DNA of 6,801 nt, taken from the NCBI GenBank assembly GCA_018674605.1, contig JABGZU010000058.1:1-6801 (forward strand), in the 5' to 3' direction. The position numbers and the translations under genes were made by a program. The DNA comes from Candidatus Nitrosopumilus sp. (GTDB taxonomy: Archaea > Thermoproteota > Nitrososphaeria > Nitrososphaerales > Nitrosopumilaceae). Positions within the stretch are counted from its first letter, which is position 1. Every line of letters begins with the position of its first letter. Shown in pieces: positions 1 through 5,330 of the stretch. The notes below the pieces were generated by a model. That model was given only the letters and a program-made list of their open reading frames with translations. It did no database searches and had not been told where the DNA came from.

Positions 1-135
1 GATATCAAAGTTGAAGTTGTTAAAGTTGAAGGGGATTCAAATAAAGCAAAATCAGAATCAGAACAAATTGCAAATGAAGCAGAAAAAATGAAAACAATAA
101 CAACAATGGAAGAAGAAGAGGGAGATATGAAATGA
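1..135 (+). CDS. rps3: Small ribosomal subunit protein uS3, C-terminal tail (partial)
   Basis: This frame is open from the first base and ends with TGA at 133-135, leaving 44 residues. They form a charged Lys/Glu-rich tail (ending MEEEEGDMK) with no recognisable folded domain, so the identification rests mainly on context. In archaeal S10/spc clusters the gene immediately upstream of rpl29 is rps3, and archaeal uS3 proteins commonly end in an acidic extension after the KH and C-terminal domains. uS3 lies at the mRNA entry channel of the 30S subunit. The stop overlaps the rpl29 start as ATGA, which indicates translational coupling. The 5' end lies outside the window. Confidence 0.8.
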   Translation, partial: DIKVEVVKVEGDSNKAKSESEQIANEAEKMKTITTMEEEEGDMK

Positions 136-338
136 GTAAATTACGTATGAAGACAATAAAGGAATTTAACGAAAAAGATCTTAAAAGTAAAATTTTAGAA
201 AGTAGAACAGAATTGGCAAAACTTAGAGTAGATTCTTCTAAAGGAACATTACGAAAAGAAAGCGGTAAACTAAAACCAATACGCCACAACATTGCAAGGA
301 TGTTAACTAGATTAAATGAAATGGAGAAAGAGAAATGA
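132..338 (+). CDS. rpl29: Large ribosomal subunit protein uL29
   Basis: The 68-residue product is normal length for uL29. It has the family's two-helix hairpin: a first helix with ELAKLR at about residues 27-32, a basic turn (KGTLRKESGKLKPIR), and a second helix IRHNIARMLTRLNE. uL29 sits near the peptide exit of the 50S subunit, where it contacts uL23 and helps dock factors such as SRP. The ATG overlaps the preceding stop (ATGA at 132-135), and a GGGAG purine run lies just upstream. Its own stop overlaps the rnp1 start (ATGA at 335-338). Order between rps3 and rnp1/rps17 is as in other archaea. Confidence 0.95.
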   Translation: MSKLRMKTIKEFNEKDLKSKILESRTELAKLRVDSSKGTLRKESGKLKPIRHNIARMLTRLNEMEKEK

Positions 339-601
339 TTACTGCAGATACAATAACAAGACATGAATTCATAGGATTAGACACACAAATTGTCAAATCA
401 AGTAATCAACAAGTTATAGGATTAAATGGGACAATCATAAATGAAACAAAATCAATGTTTACAATTAATACTAAAAAAGGAATTAAAAATATTGCAAAAT
501 CTACAAGTGATTGGAAATTTTCAATTTCAGGACAAAGTACCACAGTAAATGGTTCAAAAATTGCAAAAAGACCATTTGAAAGAATAGGAGCAAAAGCATG
601 A
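335..601 (+). CDS. rnp1: Ribonuclease P protein component 1 (Pop4/Rpp29 family)
   Basis: The 88-residue protein resembles archaeal Rnp1 (Rpp29/Pop4), an Sm-like beta barrel that binds the RNase P RNA with Rpp21 and supports 5' maturation of pre-tRNA. Supporting sequence: HEFIGL at residues 10-15, then V27-I-G-L-N-G-T-I-I-N-E-T38, matching the family's G-x-I-x-x-E-T signature, and a C-terminal KRPFERI corresponding to the usual RPE(E)RI motif. It lies between rpl29 and rps17, its standard archaeal place, and overlaps both by 4 nt (ATGA), so RNase P protein is made together with ribosomal proteins. At about 90 residues it is close to the usual archaeal length. Confidence 0.9.
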   Translation: MITADTITRHEFIGLDTQIVKSSNQQVIGLNGTIINETKSMFTINTKKGIKNIAKSTSDWKFSISGQSTTVNGSKIAKRPFERIGAKA

Positions 602-921
602 CTAAAAATATTGGAGTAAAAGTAAATGAGCCAAAAAGAGAATGTGATGATAAAAATTGTCCATTCCACGGAGGGTTATCTATTAGAGGAAAATTATTTG
701 ATGGTAAAGTTACAGGAGATAAAGCAAAACAAACAATCACATTAACAAAAGATGAACCAATCTACTTTAGCAAGTTTAAGAGATATGCAAGAGGTAAAAG
801 CATAATTCATGCCCACGTTCCAAGATGTATTGATGTTACATCAGGTGATCATGTGTTAACTGCAGAATGCAGACCAATATCAAAGTCAGTTTCATATGTA
901 GTAATTGAGGTAAGATCATAA
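598..921 (+). CDS. rps17: Small ribosomal subunit protein uS17
   Basis: The 107-residue protein is of the archaeal/eukaryotic S11-type form of uS17, an OB-fold protein that binds 16S rRNA in the lower body of the 30S subunit and helps early assembly. The hallmark C16-x4-C21-P-F-H-G is present, with SIRGKLFDGKV following. The C-terminal part, GDHVLTAECRPISKSVSYVV, is the typical last strands of the fold. The start is supported by AGGAG at 586-590, seven bases before ATG, and overlaps the rnp1 stop by four bases. The TAA shares its last base with the ATG of rpl14. Confidence 0.96.
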   Translation: MTKNIGVKVNEPKRECDDKNCPFHGGLSIRGKLFDGKVTGDKAKQTITLTKDEPIYFSKFKRYARGKSIIHAHVPRCIDVTSGDHVLTAECRPISKSVSYVVIEVRS

Positions 922-1343
922 TGGCAAAACAAGCAGGAAAAGGTGTAGAAGAATTCCGCCCATATGTCACAAGATCAATTCCAGTAGGTGCTAACATTGC
1001 CTGTGCAGATAATTCAGGTGCTAAGATTTTAGAAGTAATCAATGTTCCAAGACACAAAACAAGAGCATCAAGACTTCCAGCAGCAGCTGTAGGTGATTAT
1101 TGTAATGTTGTAGTTAAAAAAGGTCCAGCAGAATTAAGAAAACAAGTTTACGGCGCAGTAATTGTTAGACAAAAATATGCAGTTCGTAGATTAAATGGCG
1201 TCAGAGTTTGTTTTGAAGATAATGCAGCAGTGTTAATCACTCCAGAAGGAGAAACAAAAGGAACTGACATCAAAGGACCAGTAGCAGCAGAAGCTTCAGA
1301 AAAATGGCCAAGAGTAGCTAACTTAGCATCAACGGTGATATGA
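921..1343 (+). CDS. rpl14: Large ribosomal subunit protein uL14
   Basis: The 140-residue protein carries the uL14 signature around residues 23-40 (GANIACADNSGAKILEVI), followed by RLPAAAVGDYCNVVVKKG and the RQKYAVRRLNGVRVCFEDNAAVLI segment. uL14 is a five-stranded barrel on the 50S face that forms an intersubunit bridge with 16S rRNA. It is slightly longer than many archaeal uL14 proteins because of a short N-terminal leader (AKQAGKGVEEF). The ATG overlaps the last base of the rps17 stop, with GAGG about ten bases upstream. Its end (KWPRVANLASTVI) is the usual C terminus. Confidence 0.97.
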   Translation: MAKQAGKGVEEFRPYVTRSIPVGANIACADNSGAKILEVINVPRHKTRASRLPAAAVGDYCNVVVKKGPAELRKQVYGAVIVRQKYAVRRLNGVRVCFEDNAAVLITPEGETKGTDIKGPVAAEASEKWPRVANLASTVI

Positions 1344-1347
1344 TAAA

Positions 1348-1791
1348 ATGGTAAAACCAACTAAAATGCGTAATCGAATGTTATTTCAAGCAACTCTCCA
1401 AACAAAAAGTAAACAATTAGGAAGTGCATTATCAAAAGACTTGCAAAAAAAATACGGTAAAAAAAGTGCAAGAGTAATTGAAGGTGATAGTGTGAGTATT
1501 CTAAGAGGGGAATTCAAAGGAGTAGATGGAAAGATTTCAAAAATTAATACAGCAAAATCAAATGTTGCAATAGATGGAGTTAAAAAAGAAAAAACAAAGG
1601 GAGATAAATTCGACGTATACATTCACACATCCAATTTAGTTATCACATCATTAAATTCAAGTGACAAATGGAGAATGGCAAAACTAGAAGGTAAAGATCC
1701 AACAAAGCAACCAAAAGAAACAGATGTAAAAGAAAATAGTAAAGAAACAAAAGTAGCAAATAAAGTTGAAAAAAAGGAAGATGAAAATTAA
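1348..1791 (+). CDS. rpl24: Large ribosomal subunit protein uL24 with lysine/glutamate tail
   Basis: The 147-residue protein contains the KOW motif at about residues 44-72 (VIEGDSVSILRGEFKGVDGK), the RNA-binding core of uL24, an early assembly protein near the tunnel exit. The N terminus (KPTKMRNRMLFQAT) resembles the archaeal/eukaryotic S-K-x-R-x-x-x-F-x-A pattern. From about residue 115 it continues in a low-complexity tail rich in Lys, Glu, Thr and Asn, making it longer than usual archaeal versions (about 120 residues). The ATG is four bases past the rpl14 stop. GGTGAT at 1334-1339 matches the anti-SD end of archaeal 16S rRNA with an eight-base spacer. Confidence 0.95.
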   Translation: MVKPTKMRNRMLFQATLQTKSKQLGSALSKDLQKKYGKKSARVIEGDSVSILRGEFKGVDGKISKINTAKSNVAIDGVKKEKTKGDKFDVYIHTSNLVITSLNSSDKWRMAKLEGKDPTKQPKETDVKENSKETKVANKVEKKEDEN

Positions 1792-2507
1792 TGGTAAGTA
1801 TTGCAGGTAGTAAAAAACTCAAACGACAAATGGCTCCACAGTTTTGGGGAATCACTAGAAAAGATAAACGATTTGTAATTACAGTAAAACCAGGTCCGCA
1901 TAAAAAGAACAATGCAATACCAACTGCAGTATTCCTTAGAGACACATTAAAAATAGTTTCAAGTCTAAGAGAAGCTAAAGCCTCAATATATGCAGGAAAA
2001 GTAAAAGTTGATGGAGTAGTTAGAAAATCACTTCATCACGCAATAGGATTAATGGATGTAGTAGAACTAGAAAATGTACCAGATATTTATCGTCTAGTTC
2101 CAACTGAAGGAAAAATTCTCAAACCAATTAAAATTAACGAATCAGAAAAATCCAAAAAACTTGTTAGAGTTGTAACTAAAACATCAATCAATAAAGAAAC
2201 AACACAAACAGGATTTCATGATGGTCGCTCAACACTTGCAGAAGTTAAAGCAAGTATTGGAGATACATGCATAATGCAAATTCCAGACCAGAAAATTTTA
2301 GAAGTTATAAAATTAGAAGCAGGTTGTCAAGGGTTAGTTACACGTGGAATTAATGCAGGACAAATAGGTAAAATTGAAACAGTAGAAGAAGGCACATTCA
2401 TCCTTCCAAAAAGAGTTATTCTAAGTTTAGGTGATAAAAAAATTGAAATCCCATCTGATATTATAATGCCAATAGGTAAAGAGGAGCCTGTAATTCAATT
2501 AAAGTGA
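1791..2507 (+). CDS. rps4e: Small ribosomal subunit protein eS4
   Basis: The 238-residue protein is of normal length for archaeal eS4, which has no bacterial counterpart. In order it shows the basic N-terminal segment SKKLKRQMAPQFWGI, the RFVITVKPGPHK stretch at about 27-38, an S4-type RNA-binding motif (AKASIYAGKVKVDGVVRK) around residues 62-80, the central RS4e domain (MDVVELENVPDIYRLVP), and a KOW-like segment near 180-205 (GINAGQIGKIETVEEG). It binds 16S rRNA in the 30S body. Its ATG overlaps the last base of the rpl24 TAA. The gene ends in TGA, followed four bases later by rpl5. Confidence 0.96.
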   Translation: MVSIAGSKKLKRQMAPQFWGITRKDKRFVITVKPGPHKKNNAIPTAVFLRDTLKIVSSLREAKASIYAGKVKVDGVVRKSLHHAIGLMDVVELENVPDIYRLVPTEGKILKPIKINESEKSKKLVRVVTKTSINKETTQTGFHDGRSTLAEVKASIGDTCIMQIPDQKILEVIKLEAGCQGLVTRGINAGQIGKIETVEEGTFILPKRVILSLGDKKIEIPSDIIMPIGKEEPVIQLK

Positions 2508-2511
2508 TAAT

Positions 2512-3033
2512 ATGTCCCAAGTAACAGAATCCCCAATGAGAAAAATATCTTTAGAGAAAGTAGTACTAAACATGGGTGTCGGTAAATCAGGAGACATCAT
2601 AGATGTTGCACGAAGAGCACTTGAACAAATTTCAGGTAAAAAACCATCAACACGTAATGCAAAAGAAACTCAAAGAGAGTGGGGAGTTAGAAAAGGAGAA
2701 CCAATTGGTGTTGCAGTAACAATCAGAGGAGATGATGCAGTGGCATTATTGAAAAGATTGTTAGAAGCTAAAGGAAATACAGTTAACGGTAAAGCATTTG
2801 ATAATTTTGGTAATTATTCATTTGGAATTAATGAGCACATAGATATTCCAGAGGTAAAATATGATCCACAAATAGGAATTTTGGGTTTAGGAATATCAGT
2901 TACATTAACTAGACCAGGATATTCAATACGTAAAAGAAGCAAACACAAAGCAAGTGTAGGAAAAACACATATTATTACAAACCAAGAAGCAAAAGATTAT
3001 CTTGTTAAAGAATACGGAGTTACAATAGCATAA
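2512..3033 (+). CDS. rpl5: Large ribosomal subunit protein uL5
   Basis: The 173-residue protein matches archaeal uL5, which binds 5S rRNA in the central protuberance and contacts the P-site tRNA. Diagnostic segments are KISLEKVVLNMGVGKSGD (about 11-28), the ISGKKPSTRNAKETQREWGVRKGEPIG region written here in parts (ISGKKPSTRNAK, then EWGVRKGEPIGVAVTIRG), FGNYSFGINEHIDIPEV, and YDPQIGILGLGISVTLTRPG. The start is four bases after the rps4e stop. GTGAT at 2504-2508 overlaps that stop and can act as the 3' half of a Shine-Dalgarno sequence. The TAA shares its last base with the ATG of rps14. Confidence 0.96.
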   Translation: MSQVTESPMRKISLEKVVLNMGVGKSGDIIDVARRALEQISGKKPSTRNAKETQREWGVRKGEPIGVAVTIRGDDAVALLKRLLEAKGNTVNGKAFDNFGNYSFGINEHIDIPEVKYDPQIGILGLGISVTLTRPGYSIRKRSKHKASVGKTHIITNQEAKDYLVKEYGVTIA

Positions 3034-3212
3034 TGCCTAAAGATAGATCCTATGAAGCCACTGGAAGAAAGAAACATGATTTTGGAAGAGGTTCCAGATG
3101 GTGTAAAAGATGCGGAGATTATACAGCTGTTATTCAAAAATATGACTTGATGTTATGTAGACGATGTTTTAGAGAAGTAGCAACATCTTTAGGGTTCAGG
3201 AAAAATCGGTGA
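3033..3212 (+). CDS. rps14: Small ribosomal subunit protein uS14, zinc-binding form
   Basis: This short gene encodes 59 residues beginning MPKDRSYEATGRKKHDFGRG and is full length for the compact archaeal uS14. It keeps both halves of the zinc knuckle: C24-x2-C27 (WCKRCGDY) and C42-x2-C45 (LCRRCFREVA). The basic C terminus ends SLGFRKNR. uS14 is a late-assembling protein of the 30S head near the tRNA sites. The ATG is formed on the rpl5 TAA (TAATG). The stop TGA (3210-3212) is inside GGTGAT (3208-3213), which also serves as the ribosome binding site of rps8. Position between rpl5 and rps8 is the standard spc order. Confidence 0.96.
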   Translation: MPKDRSYEATGRKKHDFGRGSRWCKRCGDYTAVIQKYDLMLCRRCFREVATSLGFRKNR

Positions 3213-3217
3213 TATAG

Positions 3218-3610
3218 ATGCCAGCAACTAATATTTTAGCAAATTTGTTCGTTACACTTTACAATAATGAAGCAAGAAGAAACAATAATTGTTTAGTCCT
3301 TCCAACTTCAAAATTAGGTGTTGAAGTTCTCAAAACACTTCAAAAAGATGGATATGTTGGAGAATTTGAGCACATAGATGATAAACGAGGCGGAAAATTC
3401 AAAATTGAATTATTAGCAAAAATAACAAAATGTGGTGCAATTTCACCAAGATTTAAAGTAAAAAGTGATGAATACAATAGTTGGGAACAACAATACTTAC
3501 CAGCTTACAATAGAGGAATGCTCATTGTAACAACAAATCAAGGGGTAATGTCTCATCATGAAGCAGTAGAAAAAGGAATTGGAGGATTTTTGATTGGATA
3601 TGTCTATTAG
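3218..3610 (+). CDS. rps8: Small ribosomal subunit protein uS8
   Basis: The 130-residue protein is the normal archaeal length. It begins with the N-terminal domain (NILANLFVTLYNNEARRN), continues with KLGVEVLKTLQKDGYVGEF, and ends in the family's conserved C-terminal block: RGMLIVTTNQGVMSHHEAVE followed by KGIGGFLIGYVY. uS8 binds the central domain of 16S rRNA; in bacteria it also represses its own operon, which is not shown here. The ATG lies five bases after the rps14 stop, with GGTGAT at 3208-3213 as SD. Its last codons overlap the start of rpl6 by 11 nt (ATG) or 17 nt (TTG). Confidence 0.97.
   Translation: MPATNILANLFVTLYNNEARRNNNCLVLPTSKLGVEVLKTLQKDGYVGEFEHIDDKRGGKFKIELLAKITKCGAISPRFKVKSDEYNSWEQQYLPAYNRGMLIVTTNQGVMSHHEAVEKGIGGFLIGYVY
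3581..3585 (+). promoter_or_regulatory. Shine-Dalgarno GGAGG for rpl6, inside rps8
   Basis: GGAGG here is a strong match to the 3' end of archaeal 16S rRNA. It sits eight bases before TTG at 3594 and fourteen bases before ATG at 3600. The rpl6 frame has a TGA stop at 3591-3593, so both starts are available and only these two lie at the N terminus. The spacing alone favours TTG; start-codon strength and the ATG use of the neighbouring ribosomal genes favour ATG. Confidence 0.65.
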
Positions 3611-4157
3611 TGAAACTGAAAAATTCCAAGACGAAGTAGTAATTCCAGAAGGAGTTACAGTAACTCAAAAGAAACACATGCTAACATTTGTAGGTCCTTT
3701 AGGTAAAACACACAAAAGTTTCAGAACAATTCCAATAAATATTGAAATTGCTGAAAACAAATTATTACTAAAAACAATTGATTTTAAAAAAAGAGACTAT
3801 GCAATTTTGCACACAGCAAGATCAATTATTAGAAATATTTGTGAAGGATTAATCAAAGGATATACGATTAAAATGAAAGTTGTGTTTGCACACTTTCCAA
3901 TTACAGTAAAAGTAGATAATAAAAATATCATAATTGAAAACTTTCAAGGTGAACGTGCACCAAGAATTACAAACATTGTGGGTAATACTAAAGTCACTCC
4001 AAAAGGTGAAGATGTAATCTTAACTGGAGAAGTTTGGACAGACATTACACAAACTGCAGCAAATATTGAATTAAAAACCAAGGTAAAAAACAAAGATCAC
4101 AGGGTATTCTTAGATGGTATCTATGTGTTTGATAAGAAAAAAGGTTTAGAAAAATAA
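3600..4157 (+). CDS. rpl6: Large ribosomal subunit protein uL6
   Basis: From ATG the product is 185 residues; from TTG at 3594 it would be 187. The sequence matches archaeal uL6, which has two similar alpha/beta domains and lies near the sarcin-ricin loop and factor-binding site of the 50S subunit. Recognisable parts are IPEGVTVTQKKHMLTFVGPL with GKTHKSF, the ARSIIRNICEGLIKGYTIKM helix and following strand (VVFAHFPITVKV), and the C-terminal FQGERAPRI...DITQTAANIE...DHRVFLDGIYVF. ATG is given as the start, as for the neighbouring genes, but the GGAGG spacing suits TTG better. The gene overlaps rps8. It is the last ribosomal protein gene of the cluster here; rpl32e and the following genes do not follow. 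Confidence 0.95.
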   Translation: MSISETEKFQDEVVIPEGVTVTQKKHMLTFVGPLGKTHKSFRTIPINIEIAENKLLLKTIDFKKRDYAILHTARSIIRNICEGLIKGYTIKMKVVFAHFPITVKVDNKNIIIENFQGERAPRITNIVGNTKVTPKGEDVILTGEVWTDITQTAANIELKTKVKNKDHRVFLDGIYVFDKKKGLEK

Positions 4158-4174
4158 GATATTCAAATTAGATA

Positions 4175-4465
4175 ATGAACATCGATCCTGAATTTGTAAA
4201 AACAACAACTGAATTTATAGACAAAACTCTTGAAGCATACAAGTCTGCAGGGGTTTCACCAACAGTTGGAGACATATGGGATTGTGAAAATGTAGGTGAT
4301 TTTCTATGCGGATTTTTTGTAGGAGAGTTAGTAGGTTCAATACTTAGTGCATTTCAATATTCACAAAAAAGAGACCCCACAGGAGAAGAGCACATAGAAA
4401 TTGTAGGGTTAGTTGAAAGTCGCTCTAAAGAAATTAAAGAATTTTTTTCAAAATTCAACAATTAG
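4175..4465 (+). CDS. Small protein of unknown function downstream of rpl6
   Basis: I do not recognise this 96-residue protein. It starts 17 bases after the rpl6 stop, with no clear SD sequence before ATG. It may be read as the last cistron of the ribosomal operon or from a weak internal promoter. The N terminus is a likely helix (PEFVKTTTEFIDKTLEAYKSAG). The middle, residues 40-62, is hydrophobic with small-residue spacing G46-x3-G50-x3-G54 (DFLCGFFVGELVGSILSAFQ), which suits tight helix packing; the embedded Asp and Glu argue against an ordinary membrane span. The C terminus is charged (ESRSKEIKEFFSKF). Cysteines 37 and 45 are not in a metal-binding pattern. Codon use is like its neighbours, so it is probably a genuine lineage-specific gene. 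Confidence 0.75.
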   Translation: MNIDPEFVKTTTEFIDKTLEAYKSAGVSPTVGDIWDCENVGDFLCGFFVGELVGSILSAFQYSQKRDPTGEEHIEIVGLVESRSKEIKEFFSKFNN

Positions 4466-4494
4466 TTTTATGAATTTACTATAATCATAGTAGG

Positions 4495-4509
4495 CGGAAA
4501 GATTAAATC
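4495..4509 (+). promoter_or_regulatory. Probable BRE/TATA promoter of tRNA-Asn
   Basis: GCGGAAAG (BRE-like, purine-rich) is followed by ATTAAATC (TATA-like, centre near 4505), about 28 bases before the first base of the mature tRNA. That spacing fits TBP/TFB-directed initiation a few bases before the tRNA. The assignment rests on position and composition only. Confidence 0.5.
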
Positions 4510-4533
4510 ACTTTTGAGAAAGTAAACTTTTGT

Positions 4534-4607
4534 GCCTCCCTAGCTCAGCGTGGTAGAGCAACCGGCTGTTAACCGGTTGGTCACCAGTTCAAGTCTGGTG
4601 GGAGGCG
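4534..4607 (+). tRNA. tRNA-Asn (anticodon GUU)
   Basis: The sequence folds into a complete 74-nt cloverleaf without an intron. The acceptor stem GCCTCCC pairs perfectly with GGGAGGC; the D stem is GCTC/GAGC; the anticodon stem ACCGG/CCGGT encloses loop CTGTTAA with anticodon GTT (GUU, asparagine). The T stem ACCAG/CTGGT has the canonical loop TTCAAGT. The discriminator base is G, as usual for tRNA-Asn. CCA is not encoded (CTT follows), so it must be added by nucleotidyltransferase. It lies 68 bases after the preceding ORF, with its own promoter-like sequence, and near the operon that encodes the RNase P protein. Confidence 0.97.
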
Positions 4608-4618
4608 CTTCTTTATTT
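4608..4618 (+). terminator. Pyrimidine-rich end downstream of tRNA-Asn
   Basis: CTTCTTTATTT directly follows the mature tRNA 3' end. Archaeal RNA polymerase terminates at T-rich stretches on the non-template strand, often without a hairpin. The run is short and interrupted, and it overlaps the first palindromic element, so readthrough is possible. Confidence 0.4.
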
Positions 4619-4646
4619 CTAAATTCGAGTTTTGAAACATTAATCG
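4612..4646. repeat. Palindromic element, copy 1 (degenerate)
   Basis: The core at 4616-4637 has the intact left half-site TTTCTAAATTC and a right half GAGTTTTGAAA that departs from perfect symmetry at two positions. Over 35 nt this copy matches copy 2 (4683-4717) at all but four positions, including the flank ATTAATCG after the core. GAAACATTAATC at its right edge resembles a BRE plus weak TATA. It begins within the T-rich end of tRNA-Asn. No gene starts at the expected distance; only five-codon reading frames are present. Confidence 0.75.
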
Positions 4647-4682
4647 TACAAACTTGAATGAATATATCAAAATAAGATCAAA

Positions 4683-4717
4683 TTTATTTCTAAATTCGAA
4701 TTTAGAAATATTGATCG
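4683..4717. repeat. Palindromic element, copy 2 (perfect inverted repeat)
   Basis: Positions 4685-4710 form a perfect 26-nt inverted repeat: TATTTCTAAATTC followed by its exact reverse complement, with the two-fold axis in TTCGAA. It is followed by ATTGATCG, as in copy 1 (ATTAATCG). It lies about 90 bases before the start of the zinc-ribbon gene. The right arm GAAAT plus ATTGATC may serve as a weak BRE/TATA. The symmetry suits a dimeric DNA-binding protein. Confidence 0.85.
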
Positions 4718-4750
4718 GTTGTTAGTAATTGGTGTACTCAATTAGACAAC
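4718..4750 (+). other. Possible hairpin upstream of the zinc-ribbon gene
   Basis: GTTGT (4718-4722) can pair with ACAAC (4746-4750), and AATTG (4727-4731) with CAATT (4739-4743), separated by an asymmetric internal loop and closed by a seven-base loop. It begins right after palindromic copy 2. If transcription starts near 4736, as a TATA in copy 2 would predict, only half would be in the RNA. It could then be a DNA-level feature or chance in A+T-rich sequence. Confidence 0.3.
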
Positions 4751-4787
4751 ATAGATCTAATAGACGATCTAATACAAAGAAGAATGC

Positions 4788-4792
4788 AGGAG
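4788..4792 (+). promoter_or_regulatory. Shine-Dalgarno AGGAG deciding a TTG start
   Basis: AGGAG precedes TTG at 4800 by seven bases. The frame is closed by TAA at 4770-4772 and has no ATG or GTG before the first cysteine pair, so TTG is the only start that keeps the whole zinc-ribbon. Confidence 0.75.
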
Positions 4793-4799
4793 ATTTACA

Positions 4800-5048
4800 T
4801 TGGTTAGAACTAGAAGAACCAATAGATATTGTGTGGATTGTAGTGCTAGATTAGTATACTATCCAAGGCTATCTAACCCAAAAGCACCAAACGAGCATAG
4901 AGTACTAGTTTATGCATGTCCAGATTGTACAGATGATTTTGAAAAACCAAAAATGTTCTCAATTAAGCGTAATCAAGTAGAAGATCCTTTAGAAACAGTA
5001 GAAATTGAAATTACACAATTACAGAAAAAAGTAATAACAGCAAAATAA
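4800..5048 (+). CDS. Small zinc-ribbon-like protein, function unknown
   Basis: The 82-residue product has a basic N terminus (MVRTRRTNR) and two CxxC knuckles: C11-V-D-C14 and C40-P-D-C43. They are separated by 25 residues containing predicted beta strands (RLVYYPRL, HRVLVYAC), the pattern of a zinc ribbon. After residue 50 comes an acidic tail with a likely helix (VEIEITQLQKKVITAK). Such proteins often bind nucleic acid or partner proteins, but nothing here fixes the role. The start is TTG, supported by AGGAG. The next gene starts 12 bases after its stop, so the two probably share a transcript, possibly driven from the palindromic element at 4683-4717. I do not recognise a named family. Confidence 0.82.
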   Translation: MVRTRRTNRYCVDCSARLVYYPRLSNPKAPNEHRVLVYACPDCTDDFEKPKMFSIKRNQVEDPLETVEIEITQLQKKVITAK

Positions 5049-5060
5049 TTGTAAACTAAC

Positions 5061-5288
5061 ATGTCATATCCAGAAAAAACTAGAAGTAACATGTGGTTTT
5101 TGCTTCCAATATTTTTTGGAATGATTGGAGGAATTATAGCATACATAATCATAAGAAAAGATGATTCAGATAAAGCAAAAAATTGCATCTATGTTGGAAT
5201 CATAATGATGGTGCTTGGAGTTATTCTTAACATTGTTCTTGCAGCAGAAGTAAGTACATTGGATCCTGGATTTAATGTGAACATCTAA
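5061..5288 (+). CDS. Two-helix small membrane protein, function unknown
   Basis: The 75-residue product has two clear membrane helices. The first is about residues 11-31 (WFLLPIFFGMIGGIIAYIII) and the second about 42-61 (CIYVGIIMMVLGVILNIVLA). A charged loop RKDDSDKAKN joins them, and the C-terminal tail is short (DPGFNVNI). The pattern W-x-L-L-P-I-F-F-G-x-I-G-G-I, helix, R-K-D-D-x-x-K-A-K-N-C, helix is one I associate with a family of small thaumarchaeal membrane proteins; that is recollection, not a search. No SD is visible before ATG. It lies 12 bases after the zinc-ribbon gene and is probably co-transcribed with it. A T-rich stretch follows the stop. Confidence 0.85.
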   Translation: MSYPEKTRSNMWFLLPIFFGMIGGIIAYIIIRKDDSDKAKNCIYVGIIMMVLGVILNIVLAAEVSTLDPGFNVNI

Positions 5289-5289
5289 A

Positions 5290-5330
5290 ATATTTTCAAT
5301 TGGTTTTCCAAGGGTAAATTTCTATTATTT
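5290..5330 (+). terminator. T-rich probable termination region
   Basis: TATTTTC, a small hairpin TTGG-TTTT-CCAA at 5300-5311, and a pyrimidine-rich stretch reaching TTTC follow the membrane protein gene. This composition suits archaeal termination. It is weak and directly adjoins palindromic copy 3. Confidence 0.35.

Noticed and set aside
20..2000. Minus-strand reading frames of 70-114 codons opposite the ribosomal genes
   Set aside because: They lie antisense to clearly identified genes, are hydrophobic and Leu/Phe/Ser-rich as expected from the complement of A-rich coding sequence, and have no SD, promoter or recognisable domain.
4754..4774. Direct repeat GATCTAATA twice, 12 nt apart
   Set aside because: Only nine bases in A+T-rich sequence with no clear relation to a promoter; could be chance.
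4784..4807. Seven-codon frame starting with ATG and overlapping the TTG start of the zinc-ribbon gene
   Set aside because: Very short, no SD of its own, and its AGGAG is better explained as the SD for TTG 4800.
4973..5188. Minus-strand frame across the end of the zinc-ribbon gene and the membrane protein gene
   Set aside because: It is antisense to two better supported genes and shows no start signal or family resemblance.
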